Source: Alphaproteobacteria bacterium
GTDB lineage: Bacteria > Pseudomonadota > Alphaproteobacteria > UBA8366 > Aestuariispiraceae
Length of the DNA stretch: 64,000 nt
Reading direction: 5' to 3'
Assembly (NCBI GenBank): GCA_033344895.1
Contig: JAWPMN010000001.1
Location: 3,170,001 to 3,234,000, forward strand
The notes beneath the pieces are model-generated. The model did no database searches, had not been told where the DNA came from, and was given only the letters and a program-made list of their open reading frames with translations. The position numbers were made by a program, and so were the translations under genes. This document shows, one piece after another, positions 28,943 to 38,163 of this stretch (positions are counted from its first letter, which is position 1; every line of letters begins with the position of its first letter).

Positions 28943-29332
28943 TTACCGGAACAGACCGCTGTCGCCGATTTCCTTGATCAGTCGCAGATAGCTCAGTCGT
29001 TCGCGCGGGTCCCGGATCTGCAGGAACAGCCGACGGAGTTCCACCGCTTCGCTGTCCCGGGGGGCGGCGCCGTCGCTATGGATCATCGGCAATCCGGCAT
29101 AGAAATCCTCGATATCGACACCTAGGGTCTCCGCGGCCAGATAGAGCACGCCCGCCGAAATCCGGTTCTCGCCGGATTCGTATTTTCGAATCTGCTTGAA
29201 GCTCAAGCCGACGGCTTCCCCCAGTTCGACCTGGGTCAGGCGGCGCTGCCGCCGGATGCGCTTGAGGTTCGCGCCGATATGCCGGTCGATATCGGTGGGC
29301 TGACGGGCATTAACCCTACTAATCGTAGACAT
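28943..29332 (-). CDS. XRE-family helix-turn-helix regulator
   Basis: A 129-residue protein with an N-terminal HTH at ~19-73 ('IGANLKRIRRQRRLTQVELGEAVGLSFKQIRKYESG'), followed by a short alpha-helical C-terminal region with 'LRRLFLQIRDPRERLSYLRL'. It resembles the small XRE proteins with a C-terminal helix common in Rhodospirillales. It is divergent from ffh and could regulate itself; targets unknown. Confidence 0.85.
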   Translation of the reverse strand: MSTISRVNARQPTDIDRHIGANLKRIRRQRRLTQVELGEAVGLSFKQIRKYESGENRISAGVLYLAAETLGVDIEDFYAGLPMIHSDGAAPRDSEAVELRRLFLQIRDPRERLSYLRLIKEIGDSGLFR

Positions 29333-29659
29333 ATTGGATTCCCGATTAAATCTGGCCGAGTATCACCCGCGAGTCCGCGCCAGTGCAATGCGAAATAGTG
29401 AATCTGTTTTTTTGCATATTTTCGGTGTATGGCCCGGGCGCGTTCCGGCGGCGGTAGGCGGCAATCCGGGACCAGTGTCCCGTCGCGGGCTTGACGCCGC
29501 GGCGGTTTGGGCCTAGAACCCGCGCCATATCAGGCAGTGCTGAAGCACTCGGTCCCGAGGGGCCCCGCCGGTCCGCGAGTTTCGCGCACCGGCGCGTTTT
29601 GCGTTGTGACCTGTCTGATCCGCATGCGCACAGGGTTTGGTTCGGTATAGAGGGTACGG
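29333..29659. other. 327-base divergent intergenic region (XRE / ffh)
   Basis: No gene-like frame is convincing here. The first ~100 bases are AT-richer (promoter space for the XRE gene); the rest is very GC-rich and contains short hairpins such as GCACCGGCGCG near 29588. The SRP RNA signature (GGTCCGGAAGGAAGCAGC) is not present, although it could have been expected beside ffh. Confidence 0.5.
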
Positions 29660-31135
29660 ATGTTCGAGTCGCTGTCAGATCGGTTGGGGGGTGTATTCGA
29701 CGCCCTGAAACGGCGTGGTTCGCTGAAGGCGAGCGACGTCGATGCCGCCATGCGCGACATCCGGATCGCACTGCTGGAAGCTGATGTCGCGCTGCCGGTG
29801 GTCAAGGAGTTCATCAACGGGGTCAAGGAAAAGGCCCTTGGTGAGCAGGTCCTGAAATCGGTTACGCCCGGACAGCAGGTCGTCAAGATCGTCCACGACG
29901 CCCTGGTCGATCTGCTGCAGACGGACGATCAGGACCTGAACCTGATCGGCGAGCCGCCCTTCGCGATCCTGATGGTCGGTCTGCAGGGGTCGGGTAAGAC
30001 GACCACCACGGCGAAGCTGGCAAAGCGCCTGACGGAAAAGGACAAGAAGAAGGTTCTGATGGCCTCGCTGGACGTCTATCGTCCGGCGGCGCAGGAGCAG
30101 TTGAAGATCCTGGGTGAGCAGACCGGTGTTGCGACCCTGCCGATCGTGGCCGGTCAGCAGCCCGTCGATATCGCCAAGCGCGCGCTGAATGCCGCGCGGC
30201 TGGGCGGTTATGATGTGGTCTTCCTGGATACTGCCGGTCGTCTGCATGTCGATGAGCAGTTGATGGCCGAGGTTGCCGCAGTGCGGGATACCGCCGCGCC
30301 GCGTGAAACGCTGCTGGTCGCCGACAGCATGACCGGTCAGGACGCCGTCACGGTTGCGAAGAGTTTCCAGGACCGCGTTGGCCTGTCGGGTATCGTGCTG
30401 ACCCGTGTCGACGGCGATGCCCGTGGCGGGGCGGCGTTGTCGATGCGTCATGTCACCGGAAAGCCGATCAAGTTTCTCGGCACCGGCGAGAAGATGGACG
30501 AGGTCGAGGTCTTCCGTGCCGATCGCGTTGCCGGCCGTATCTTGGGCATGGGCGATGTTGTCTCCCTGGTCGAGAAGGCCGCCGAGACGATCGAGCAGGA
30601 AGAGGCCGAGAAGATCGCCCGCAAGATGCAGAAGGGCGAATACGACCTTGAGGACATGGCGTCTCAGCTCAAGCAGATGCGCAAGATGGGCGGTCTGGAA
30701 GGGTTGATGGGGATGCTGCCGGGCGTGGCCAAGATCAAGAAGCAGATGGCCGGCGCGAATGTCGATCCGAAGGCGCTGCTGCGGCAGGAGGCGATCATCT
30801 CCTCCATGACTCCGCAGGAGCGGCGCCAGCCGAAGGTGCTGCATGCCTCGCGCAAGCGCCGTATCGCGGCCGGTTCCGGGACCAGCGTGCAGGATGTGAA
30901 CAAGCTGCTGAAGCAGCATCAGATGATGTCCAAGATGATGAAGCAGGTCTCCAAGATGGGGAAGAAGGGCAAGCTTCCCGGCGGCATGGGAGACATGGGC
31001 GCGCTTCTTGGCGGCCAGGGCGGCATGCCCGGCGGCGGACAACTCCCGGGGCTGGGTGGTCCCGGCGGTGGATTGGGGGGCGGCAACCTGCCTCCCGGGA
31101 TGGGCGGGTTTCCCCCCGGGTTCCCGAAGAAATAG
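29660..31135 (+). CDS. ffh: signal recognition particle protein Ffh
   Basis: A 491-residue SRP54 GTPase. N domain 1-90, G domain with P-loop MVGLQGSGKTTTTAKLA, DTAGRLHVDEQL and 'LTRVDGDARGGAAL', then the methionine-rich M domain (MGGLEGLMGMLPGVAKIKKQM; MTPQERRQP; ASRKRRIAAGSG) that binds SRP RNA and signal sequences. The tail is unusually Gly/Met-rich and longer than in E. coli. RBS GAGGGTACGG. It leads the rpsP-rimM-trmD-rplS cluster. Confidence 0.97.
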   Translation: MFESLSDRLGGVFDALKRRGSLKASDVDAAMRDIRIALLEADVALPVVKEFINGVKEKALGEQVLKSVTPGQQVVKIVHDALVDLLQTDDQDLNLIGEPPFAILMVGLQGSGKTTTTAKLAKRLTEKDKKKVLMASLDVYRPAAQEQLKILGEQTGVATLPIVAGQQPVDIAKRALNAARLGGYDVVFLDTAGRLHVDEQLMAEVAAVRDTAAPRETLLVADSMTGQDAVTVAKSFQDRVGLSGIVLTRVDGDARGGAALSMRHVTGKPIKFLGTGEKMDEVEVFRADRVAGRILGMGDVVSLVEKAAETIEQEEAEKIARKMQKGEYDLEDMASQLKQMRKMGGLEGLMGMLPGVAKIKKQMAGANVDPKALLRQEAIISSMTPQERRQPKVLHASRKRRIAAGSGTSVQDVNKLLKQHQMMSKMMKQVSKMGKKGKLPGGMGDMGALLGGQGGMPGGGQLPGLGGPGGGLGGGNLPPGMGGFPPGFPKK

Positions 31136-31201
31136 CCGGTCGAACGCGATTTCGACCTTACGACAACCGAGTATGACGTTTCAGTAAACTGGAGAACACA
31201 T

Positions 31202-31651
31202 ATGAGCCTTAAGATCCGGATGTCCCGTGGCGGCGCGAAGAAGCGCCCCTTCTACCGCATCGTGGTCGCGGATTCCCGTGCCCCGCGCGATGGCCGCTTC
31301 ATCGAGAAGATCGGTTTCCACAACCCGATGGTCGACCGGGACCACGATGAGCGTCTGAAGCTGGACCTCGACCGTGCCCGTCACTGGCTGTCGGTCGGCG
31401 CCAAGCCGTCGCCGCGTGTGCACCGCTTCCTGGCGGAAGCCGGGGTCCTGGAAAAGCCGGCCATTCCGGCGCAGACCAAGAAGAACCAGCCGAAGGCGAA
31501 AGAGCAGGAGCGTATCCGCGAGCGCGAAGAAAAAGCCCGCGAAGCTGCTGAAGCTGCCGCCGCCGCTGAGGCGGAAGCCGCTGAAGCTGCTGCCGCTCCG
31601 GCCGAGGAAGCCCCGGCTGAAGAAGCTGCTTCCGAAGAAGCTGCCTCGTAA
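31202..31651 (+). CDS. rpsP: 30S ribosomal protein S16
   Basis: A 149-residue protein; '[43 protein letters not shown]' is the S16 core (residues 1-85). The remaining ~60 residues form an Ala/Glu/Lys-rich tail, a common alphaproteobacterial extension. It binds 16S rRNA in early assembly. An ACTGGAGAACAC site precedes the ATG. Confidence 0.97.
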   Translation: MSLKIRMSRGGAKKRPFYRIVVADSRAPRDGRFIEKIGFHNPMVDRDHDERLKLDLDRARHWLSVGAKPSPRVHRFLAEAGVLEKPAIPAQTKKNQPKAKEQERIREREEKAREAAEAAAAAEAEAAEAAAAPAEEAPAEEAASEEAAS

Positions 31652-31696
31652 GGTCGACGCGACCGGACGGAACGGATCATGCCGGATGGGATCGGA

Positions 31697-32224
31697 ATGA
31701 TGGCGAAGCGCAAACTCGTCGTAGGCGTCGTGACCGGCGCACATGGCGTGCGCGGCCTCGTGCGTGTGAAGAGCTTCACCGCCGATCCCGCCGACCTGAC
31801 CGCCTATGGGCCGCTGACCGACGCGTCGGGCACCGTGACCTTCGACCTGACGGTCAAGGGTGAGGTAAAGGGGCAGATCCTGGCCGCCATCGCCGGCTGT
31901 TCCGACCGCAATGCCGCCGAGGCGCTGCGCGGGACGGAACTGCATCTCGACCGCGATCTCCTGCCGGAGACGGAGGAAGAGGGCGAGTTCTACCATGCCG
32001 ACCTGATCGGGCTCGACGCGGTCGACCCGGAAGGGCAGGCGCTGGGAACGGTGCGGGCAATCTACGAATTCGGAAGTGGCGACATGCTGGAAATCGTGGA
32101 TGGCGAAGGCCGGGCCGAACTCTATGCCTTCACTCTGGATGTCGTGCCGGAGGTCGATCTCGACGCCGGGCGGCTGACGGTCGTGCCGCCGGTTTCGGTC
32201 GACGACGAAGAGGGGGCCGCGTAA
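31697..32224 (+). CDS. rimM: ribosome maturation factor RimM
   Basis: A ~175-residue protein with the RimM N-terminal domain ('[24 protein letters not shown]') and the PRC-barrel C-terminal domain ('[16 protein letters not shown]' onward). It assists 30S head maturation with S19. I start at the ATG at 31697 because the conserved domain begins immediately; an upstream ATG at 31679 in frame is possible. Four bases separate its stop from trmD. Confidence 0.93.
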   Translation: MMAKRKLVVGVVTGAHGVRGLVRVKSFTADPADLTAYGPLTDASGTVTFDLTVKGEVKGQILAAIAGCSDRNAAEALRGTELHLDRDLLPETEEEGEFYHADLIGLDAVDPEGQALGTVRAIYEFGSGDMLEIVDGEGRAELYAFTLDVVPEVDLDAGRLTVVPPVSVDDEEGAA

Positions 32225-32228
32225 AGCC

Positions 32229-32939
32229 ATGACCGCTCCCTGGACCGTCACGACCCTGACCCTGTTCCCGGAAATGTTCCCCGGGTTCCTCGGCCAATCC
32301 CTTGCCGGCAAGGCGCTGGAGAAGGGAGTCTGGCAGATGGACGCCGTGGACATTCGGGGCTTCGCCACCGACCGTCATCAGACGGTGGACGATGCACCGA
32401 TGGGCGGCGGGGCCGGCATGGTGATGCGGCCGGACGTGCTGGATGCGGCGATCTCCGCCGTGTCGGACCGTCCGGGCCCGATGGTCTATCTCTCGCCGCG
32501 TGGCCGGGTCTTCGACCAGGCGACGGCGCGGGACTGGGCCGAGGGGCCGGGGCTGAAGATCCTGTGCGGTCGGTACGAGGGCGTCGATCAGCGGGTGCTG
32601 GACAAGTGGGAGATCGAGGAGGTCAGCCTCGGCGATTTCGTTCTTTCCGGCGGCGAACCGGCGGCCCTGGCGATGCTGGACGCGGTGCTGCGTCTCTTGC
32701 CGGGCTATCTCGGGTCGCGCGAATCCCTGGACGAGGAAAGCTTCGAAAGCGGGTTGCTGGAATACCCGCAATATACGCGGCCGGCGGAATGGGACGGACG
32801 GGCGGTGCCCGAAGTCCTGCTGTCCGGTCATCACGAGAATATCCGGGCCTGGAGACGGGCCCAGGCCGAAGCCGTCACACAGCGGCGCCGGCCGGATCTT
32901 TGGGCCCGCCATACCGGGTCGAAACACGTTGCGTGCTGA
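32229..32939 (+). CDS. trmD: tRNA (guanine-37-N1)-methyltransferase
   Basis: A 236-residue SPOUT-class enzyme with a trefoil knot: '[13 protein letters not shown]', '[17 protein letters not shown]', '[13 protein letters not shown]' and '[16 protein letters not shown]'. It methylates G37 of tRNAs to prevent frameshifts. The order rpsP-rimM-trmD-rplS is conserved across bacteria. Confidence 0.97.
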   Translation: MTAPWTVTTLTLFPEMFPGFLGQSLAGKALEKGVWQMDAVDIRGFATDRHQTVDDAPMGGGAGMVMRPDVLDAAISAVSDRPGPMVYLSPRGRVFDQATARDWAEGPGLKILCGRYEGVDQRVLDKWEIEEVSLGDFVLSGGEPAALAMLDAVLRLLPGYLGSRESLDEESFESGLLEYPQYTRPAEWDGRAVPEVLLSGHHENIRAWRRAQAEAVTQRRRPDLWARHTGSKHVAC

Positions 32940-32972
32940 ACGCACGGATTTTTGCAGGAAAGGAACCCAGTC

Positions 32973-33383
32973 ATGAACATTATCGAACAGCTGAATGCCG
33001 AGCAGGTTGAAAAACAGCTGGCCGCGGGCGAAGCGGTGCCGGAATTCTCTCCGGGTGACACCGTCCGTGTCCGCGTGAAGGTCGTCGAAGGCACGCGTGA
33101 ACGTGTCCAGGCCTTCGAAGGCGTTTGCATCGGCCGCAAGAATGCCGGCGTGAACTCCAACTTCACCGTCCGCAAGATCTCCTACGGCGAAGGCGTGGAA
33201 CGCGTGTTCCCGCTGTACAGCCCGCGGATCGAAGGCATCGACGTCGTGCGTCGCGGCAAGGTCCGCCGCGCGAAGCTGTACTACCTGCGCGGCCGCGCCG
33301 GCAAGTCGGCCCGTATCGTTGAGCGTACCACCGGCCGCGGCATGGAAAACGGCCGTTACGTCGGCGACAAGACGGACGCCTAA
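32973..33383 (+). CDS. rplS: 50S ribosomal protein L19
   Basis: A 136-residue protein; '[11 protein letters not shown]', then '[32 protein letters not shown]' and '[20 protein letters not shown]' are hallmark L19 segments at the 30S-50S interface. The ATG at 32973 has AGGAAAGGAA upstream; seven in-frame codons before it are not used. A terminator follows. Confidence 0.97.
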   Translation: MNIIEQLNAEQVEKQLAAGEAVPEFSPGDTVRVRVKVVEGTRERVQAFEGVCIGRKNAGVNSNFTVRKISYGEGVERVFPLYSPRIEGIDVVRRGKVRRAKLYYLRGRAGKSARIVERTTGRGMENGRYVGDKTDA

Positions 33384-33414
33384 GACCGTCCTACACGACG
33401 CTTCGTGACAGGGC

Positions 33415-33455
33415 GCGCATCGGGAAGCCGCAAGGCCTCCCGATGCGCCTTTCTG
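33415..33455 (+). terminator. terminator after rplS
   Basis: GCGCATCGGGA (33415-33425) pairs perfectly with TCCCGATGCGC (33438-33448), 12-base loop, then CTTTCTGT. Ends the ribosomal cluster. Confidence 0.75.
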
Positions 33456-33778
33456 TGTCCGGGGCCAGGGCGATATGGTGTGCTGCGACCACTATCCTTG
33501 CCTCAGATGCTGCTTCGCCAGGCGTTTCTGTCGCGGCAACACAGTTTGATCGTCATGGACGCAACCGTCCGAGATTAGCGGCGTCCCTATCGGGGCAAGT
33601 GTAAGAATTACAATGTTTTCCCGGCGTGGCCGCCGTTTTCGTCGCGACGTCATTTCAGGCCGCTGCCACGTCTGATGGGCGTCCGTCCGCGCTAAGATGC
33701 GGAATGCCCTTTATAAATCCCGGCATTTGATGTATCCGCCTGCCAGAATTTCGTGGTGGAGATGTGAGGTCAGCCGGG
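33456..33778. other. intergenic leader region before leuC
   Basis: About 320 bases with no protein gene. It probably contains the leuC promoter and leader. I could not find a leucine-rich leader peptide followed by terminator/antiterminator stems, so classical attenuation is not supported. AT-richer stretches lie around 33605-33625 and 33710-33735. A good ribosome site (GAGG, nine bases) precedes the leuC ATG. Confidence 0.4.
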
Positions 33779-35185
33779 ATGAGCCAGCCGAAGACGCTTT
33801 TCGATAAGATTTGGGATAGCCACGTTGTGGACCGTCAGGACGACGGCAACTGCCTGATCTACATCGACCGTCACCTGGTGCATGAGGTGACCAGCCCGCA
33901 GGCTTTCGAAGGGCTGCGCAATGCCGGGCGCAAGGTGCGCCGTCCGGAAATGACGCTGGCCGTGCCGGATCATAACGTTCCGACCGAAAACCGCGCCGGC
34001 GGCATTGCCGACGAGGAAAGCCGCATTCAGGTCGAAACCCTGGCGAAGAACGCCAAGGATTTCGGCGTCCCCTATTTCGACATGTTCGATATCCGCCAGG
34101 GCATCGTGCACATCATCGGCCCGGAACAGGGGTTCACCCTGCCGGGCATGACCATTGTCTGCGGTGACAGCCACACGGCGACACACGGCGCCTTCGGGTC
34201 GCTGGCCTTCGGGATCGGCACGTCGGAGGTCGAACACGTCCTGGCGACCCAGACGCTTCAACAGCGGCCGGCCAAGAACATGCGCGTCACCGTGAACGGC
34301 GCCCTGCCGACCGGCGTGACCGCCAAGGACCTGATCCTCGCCATCATCGGCAAGATCGGCACGGCCGGCGGCACCGGTCATGTCATCGAATTCGCCGGTC
34401 AGGCGATCCGCGACCTGTCGATGGAAGGCCGAATGACGGTCTGCAACATGACCATCGAAGGAGGCGCCCGTGCCGGCCTGATCGCGCCGGATCAGAAGAC
34501 CTTCGATTATCTCAAGGGCCGCACCATGGCACCGAAGGGCGAATCTTGGGAACAGGCCGTCGATTATTGGCGCACGCTGCCGTCCGATGAGGGCGCGTTC
34601 TACGACAAGGAAGTCGAGCTGGACGTGGCCGACATCCCGCCGCAGGTGACCTGGGGAACCAGCCCTGAGGACGTCGCGCCGATCACCGGCACCGTCCCAT
34701 CGCCGGAAAGTTTCGCAGGCGGCAAGCGCGAGGCGGCGCAACGCTCCCTGGACTATATGGGCCTGAAGGCGGGCATGCCGCTGACCGATGTGAAGATCGA
34801 CAAGGTCTTCATCGGCTCCTGTACCAATGGCCGGATCGAAGATCTGCGTGAAGTCGCCGCGGTCGCAAAGGGCCGCAAGGTCGCTGACGGGATCCACGCC
34901 ATGGTCGTACCGGGCTCCGGCCTGGTGAAGGAACAGGCGGAGAAGGAAGGGCTGGACCGCATCCTGACCGAGGCCGGTTTCGACTGGCGCGAGCCGGGCT
35001 GCTCCATGTGTCTGGCGATGAATGCGGACAAGCTGAAGCCGCAGGAACGCTGTGCGTCGACCTCCAATCGCAACTTCGAAGGCCGTCAGGGCCGGGGTGG
35101 GCGAACCCATCTGGTCAGCCCGGGCATGGCCGCTGCCGCCGCGCTCAAGGGCACCTTGGCGGACGTCCGGGAGTATCTGAAATGA
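33779..35185 (+). CDS. leuC: 3-isopropylmalate dehydratase large subunit
   Basis: A 468-residue aconitase-family subunit for leucine synthesis. It begins [17 protein letters not shown]; an upstream GTG (33764) in frame adds five unlikely residues. Cluster cysteines appear in [14 protein letters not shown] and in GCSMCLAMN; '[32 protein letters not shown]' is intact in short consecutive blocks. Its stop overlaps the ATG of a small protein (ATGA), then leuD follows. Confidence 0.97.
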   Translation: MSQPKTLFDKIWDSHVVDRQDDGNCLIYIDRHLVHEVTSPQAFEGLRNAGRKVRRPEMTLAVPDHNVPTENRAGGIADEESRIQVETLAKNAKDFGVPYFDMFDIRQGIVHIIGPEQGFTLPGMTIVCGDSHTATHGAFGSLAFGIGTSEVEHVLATQTLQQRPAKNMRVTVNGALPTGVTAKDLILAIIGKIGTAGGTGHVIEFAGQAIRDLSMEGRMTVCNMTIEGGARAGLIAPDQKTFDYLKGRTMAPKGESWEQAVDYWRTLPSDEGAFYDKEVELDVADIPPQVTWGTSPEDVAPITGTVPSPESFAGGKREAAQRSLDYMGLKAGMPLTDVKIDKVFIGSCTNGRIEDLREVAAVAKGRKVADGIHAMVVPGSGLVKEQAEKEGLDRILTEAGFDWREPGCSMCLAMNADKLKPQERCASTSNRNFEGRQGRGGRTHLVSPGMAAAAALKGTLADVREYLK

Positions 35186-35352
35186 TCGCCGAAACCACAC
35201 TTCCCGAAGATCACCTGGATCGCCTGTTCGGCCGTGACCTGCGCAGCGCCGGCTGGCGGGTCGACGTCCCGGCCCCGGCCAACGATGACGACCTGATCAA
35301 CATCGTCGACCCGTCCTTCATCCTGTCGCTGCTGAAGCGGCGCGGGCGGTAA
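35182..35352 (+). CDS. small protein encoded between leuC and leuD
   Basis: A 56-residue protein starting [20 protein letters not shown] and ending LLKRRGR. Its ATG overlaps the leuC stop by four bases, a coupling signal, and leuD starts 18 bases after its stop with its own ribosome site. Acidic, no membrane helix or known domain. Its position suggests a conserved partner of isopropylmalate isomerase or a coupling device; function unknown. Confidence 0.65.
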   Translation: MIAETTLPEDHLDRLFGRDLRSAGWRVDVPAPANDDDLINIVDPSFILSLLKRRGR

Positions 35353-35370
35353 GAAAAGGAGAACGGATCC

Positions 35371-35991
35371 ATGAAACCTTTCAAGGAAATGACCGGCATC
35401 GCCGCGCCGATGAACCTGATCAATATCGACACGGATATGATCATCCCGAAGCAGTTCCTGAAGACGATTCAGCGCTCCGGCCTGGGCAAGAACCTGTTCG
35501 ACGAGATGCGCTATAATGACGATGGCAGCGAGAAGGCCGATTTCGTGCTGAACCGCGAGCCCTACCGGCACGCGTCGATCCTGATCGCCGGCGACAATTT
35601 CGGCTGCGGATCCAGCCGTGAGCACGCGCCCTGGGCGCTGGAGGATTTCGGCATCCGTTGCGTAATCGCGCCGAGTTTCGCCGACATCTTCCACAACAAC
35701 TGCTTCAAGAACGGTATTCTGCCGATCCGTCTGCCGGAGGAAACCGTCAATGTGCTGATGGAAAAGGCGGATCGCGGTCAGAACGCGATGTTCACCATCG
35801 ATCTGGAGCGCCAGGTCGTAGTCGATCCGGATGGCGAAGAGGTGTCGTTCGAGGTCGATCCCTTCCGCAAACACTGCCTGCTGAACGGTCTCGACGATAT
35901 CGGACTGACCTTGCAGAAGGGCGAAGCAATCGACAGTTTCGAGGCGGCCCGCGCCAAAACCGCGCCCTGGGTGACGCCCGACGCCGCTTGA
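35371..35991 (+). CDS. leuD: 3-isopropylmalate dehydratase small subunit
   Basis: A 206-residue swivel-domain subunit. '[30 protein letters not shown]', '[17 protein letters not shown]' and '[17 protein letters not shown]' are diagnostic. Partners LeuC to isomerise isopropylmalate. RBS AAGGAGAA. Followed by a terminator. Confidence 0.97.
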   Translation: MKPFKEMTGIAAPMNLINIDTDMIIPKQFLKTIQRSGLGKNLFDEMRYNDDGSEKADFVLNREPYRHASILIAGDNFGCGSSREHAPWALEDFGIRCVIAPSFADIFHNNCFKNGILPIRLPEETVNVLMEKADRGQNAMFTIDLERQVVVDPDGEEVSFEVDPFRKHCLLNGLDDIGLTLQKGEAIDSFEAARAKTAPWVTPDAA

Positions 35992-36024
35992 AATTCATAA
36001 ATCTGTATCAGTATACTGGTACCG

Positions 36025-36061
36025 CGCCCCCGAAAACCGGTCTTCGGGGGCGTTTGTTTTT
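36025..36061 (+). terminator. rho-independent terminator after leuD
   Basis: CGCCCCCGAA (36025-36034) pairs with TTCGGGGGCG (36043-36052), eight-base loop, then TTTGTTTTT. Ends the leu operon. Confidence 0.88.
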
Positions 36062-36083
36062 GCAATTGTCTCTTTTTACCCCC

Positions 36084-36117
36084 TTAATGTTCTGATAATT
36101 TGCCCCTATAATGTTCT
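36084..36117 (+). promoter_or_regulatory. candidate promoter with direct repeats before the VOC gene
   Basis: TATAAT at 36107-36112 with TTAATG 17 bases upstream (36084-36089). TAATGTTCT occurs twice (36085-36093 and 36109-36117), each after CCCCT or CCCCTA, with a 24-base period, so it may be a two-site operator. Only 26 bases separate the -10 from the ATG. Confidence 0.4.
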
Positions 36118-36138
36118 TTTCGCTGGTAGGAGGATACC

Positions 36139-36498
36139 ATGTCGGATGCGCGTGAACCGCAGGACCGCAAGATCAATTATGTCGAGTTCCTGACCCGAGA
36201 TATCGACAAGATGAAGGCATTTTATGGCGGGGCGTTCGGCTGGACCTTCACGGATTACGGACCGGCGTATTGTGAGTTTGACGACGGGCATATGAAGGGT
36301 GGCTTCGCGGAGGGCGAGCCGCAGCCGACGGGCGGCGCACTTGTGGTGCTGTATGCCGTTGACCTGGAGGCCTGCCAGGCGGCGATCGAGGCGGCGGGCG
36401 GCAAGATCGTCAAACCGACCTTTGAGTTCCCCGGCGGCAGGCGGTTCCATTTTTCGGATCCGGAAGGCTACGAACTGGCCGTCTGGACCGCCGCGTAG
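36139..36498 (+). CDS. VOC family protein (glyoxalase/bleomycin-resistance fold)
   Basis: A 119-residue single VOC domain: 'INYVEFLTRDIDKMKAFYGGAFGWTFTDYGPAYCEF' start, 'GALVVLYAVDLEACQAAIEAAGGKI' middle and 'GGRRFHFSDPEGYELAVW' end. The final glutamate and an early acidic position could bind metal. Such proteins act on or bind small molecules; the substrate cannot be inferred. Strong RBS (TAGGAGGATACC). Confidence 0.88.
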   Translation: MSDAREPQDRKINYVEFLTRDIDKMKAFYGGAFGWTFTDYGPAYCEFDDGHMKGGFAEGEPQPTGGALVVLYAVDLEACQAAIEAAGGKIVKPTFEFPGGRRFHFSDPEGYELAVWTAA

Positions 36499-36503
36499 GG
36501 GGC

Positions 36504-36971
36504 CTATCGCGGCTCGCCGGCGAGGGAACGGTAGCCTTCGTCGGAGAGCTGCGCGGCGATATCCAGCATCAGCCCTTCCAGGATCAGGAATGCGGCGTTG
36601 CGGCTGTCCCGGGCGCGTTCCATGGCGGCTTGCAGGACCGCCGGATCGCGTTCCCCGGCGCGCATGAGGTCCCGCACGGCGTCCCGGGCATTCCGGCTTT
36701 CCTGCCAGGCGTCGGACAGGGCAGGGCCGTGACGCTCCTTCAGCGCCATCATGATGGCTGCATCGGCATCACCGAGGTGGCGCAGGAATCGCTGCTCCGG
36801 CCCGCGGTCTCGCATGAAATGCATCATTTCCCGGAACGGCTTGTGGTGCGGCCCGTCATGCCAGTGATGACGCAGGGCTCCGACGGCCAGAAAGCCGATC
36901 AGGAACAGGTTGAGCGCCAGCGACCCGATCAGCAGCCAACGCATCCGAGAAGACTTGCGTGCGGTGCTCAC
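36504..36971 (-). CDS. periplasmic heavy-metal-sensor/CpxP-like protein
   Basis: A 155-residue protein with an N-terminal membrane anchor (WLLIGSLALNLFLIGFLAVGAL) and a helical periplasmic part with paired 'RDRGPEQRFLRHL' and 'LSDAWQESRNARDAVRDL', typical of the CnrR/ZraP/CpxP superfamily. It overlaps the stop of the upstream gene by four bases. With the sigma factor and membrane partner it looks like an envelope-stress set. Metal binding is not shown. Confidence 0.7.
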   Translation of the reverse strand: MSTARKSSRMRWLLIGSLALNLFLIGFLAVGALRHHWHDGPHHKPFREMMHFMRDRGPEQRFLRHLGDADAAIMMALKERHGPALSDAWQESRNARDAVRDLMRAGERDPAVLQAAMERARDSRNAAFLILEGLMLDIAAQLSDEGYRSLAGEPR

Positions 36972-37429
36972 AGGCTGTCCTCCATGCTGATGAAGGGTTC
37001 GAATCCTTCGCCGGACGTCGTTTCGGTCGACGCCGGACTGCTTCCCAGACGGGCAATGTCGGCCGAGGCGTCCGGATTGGCCACACCGGCCCAGATACCC
37101 AGAACGAGAGCGGCTGCGAGCGCGCCGGCCGGTTGCCAGATCGGCCCGGGCCAGTCGAGCAGGCGCTGCAGCCGGGCGATGGGGGAGACGGGGGCCGCCG
37201 CATCGATGCGCAGCCGCTCCTGCGTCTCATGGCTGATGTCCGGCACGCTTGCCAGGGCCAATAGATCATCCAGCGCCCGGGCCTCAGCCAGGGCCGCACG
37301 CAAGCGCGGGTCGTCGGTCGCGGCCATCAGGCTCTGCGCCGCGACCCTTTCTTCCGCAGGCCAGCGCAACGGGTCGGCGCCATAGGCGGCGATCAGTTCC
37401 AGGATGCGGTCTTCGGTCATCGTTTCCAT
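36968..37429 (-). CDS. putative anti-sigma factor
   Basis: A 153-residue protein: a cytoplasmic helical N-terminus with 'RILELIAAYGADPLRWPAEERVAAQSLM', a membrane helix (QPAGALAAALVLGIWAGVA), and a short periplasmic tail. No zinc HxxxCxxC motif is seen. It lies 37 bases after the sigma gene in the same operon, so anti-sigma function is inferred from context. Confidence 0.55.
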   Translation of the reverse strand: METMTEDRILELIAAYGADPLRWPAEERVAAQSLMAATDDPRLRAALAEARALDDLLALASVPDISHETQERLRIDAAAPVSPIARLQRLLDWPGPIWQPAGALAAALVLGIWAGVANPDASADIARLGSSPASTETTSGEGFEPFISMEDSL

Positions 37430-37466
37430 CCTTGTTCGGCTTGAAGACCCGGTACGTTATCGAAAG

Positions 37467-38126
37467 TCATATCAAATCCGCCTTGTCCGGTTCCAGCCGT
37501 GCACGCAATGTGCGGCGCCCGCGTGCCAGCAGCGATTCCAGCGCGTCGACAGAGACCCCCATCGCGACGGCGGCCTCGGTTTGCGGCAATCCTTCGAAAT
37601 GAACCATGGCGATGGCGGCGCGCTGGCGGTCGGGAAGGCTGTTCAGGGCCTCACGAACGCGCGTACCGATGTCGCGGGTCTGGCGCCGCGTTTCGGCACC
37701 CGGTGTCGGATCAGCCTGCATTTCCAGCACTCTTTCGTCGCTCGTCCAGCGCTTGCGCCGACGCAGGCGGTCGATGCACAGGTTGCGCGATGTGCGCATC
37801 AGCCAGCCGCCCGCGTCGCGATCCGGTGCGGAGGCGCCGGTTTTTCGCCCCAGCACCTTCCAAAGGCGTGCGAAGCTTTCCTGCGTCGCGTCTTCGGCCT
37901 CGTCGGCCTCCCCCAGGACACGATAGCAATTGGCGAAGACGCGTCCGGTATAGCGGTCGAGCAAGTAGCGAAAGGCCGCGCCGTCGCCGCGCGCCGCCGC
38001 CGCCAGAAGGTCTCCGTCGCCCGCCTCCGCCGAGGCTGTGTCGGTCGGTTTGACCGTCATGCCATATCCCAAACCATGCGCGAAACGGTCGGACGGAAAC
38101 AGGGCCTGTGACCGATCATGTGTCAT
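37467..38126 (-). CDS. ECF-type RNA polymerase sigma factor
   Basis: A 219-residue sigma factor. Sigma2: 'DGDLLAAAARGDGAAFRYLLDRYTGRVFANCYRVLGEADEAEDATQESFARLWK'; sigma4: 'LNSLPDRQRAAIAMVHFEGLPQTEAAVAMGVSVDALESLLARGRRTL'. ATG at 38126 with GGAG nine bases upstream. The upstream extension is unconvincing. It heads a minus-strand set: sigma, putative anti-sigma, CpxP-like. Confidence 0.88.
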   Translation of the reverse strand: MTHDRSQALFPSDRFAHGLGYGMTVKPTDTASAEAGDGDLLAAAARGDGAAFRYLLDRYTGRVFANCYRVLGEADEAEDATQESFARLWKVLGRKTGASAPDRDAGGWLMRTSRNLCIDRLRRRKRWTSDERVLEMQADPTPGAETRRQTRDIGTRVREALNSLPDRQRAAIAMVHFEGLPQTEAAVAMGVSVDALESLLARGRRTLRARLEPDKADLI

Positions 38127-38163
38127 CCTGCGCCGTCTCCGTCCGATCCGCAATTTCACCCGA

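Noticed and set aside
29333-29659. SRP RNA beside ffh
   Set aside because: The conserved GGTCCGGAAGGAAGCAGC core is not there.
33456-33778. Leucine attenuator before leuC
   Set aside because: No leucine-rich leader peptide with competing stems could be found.
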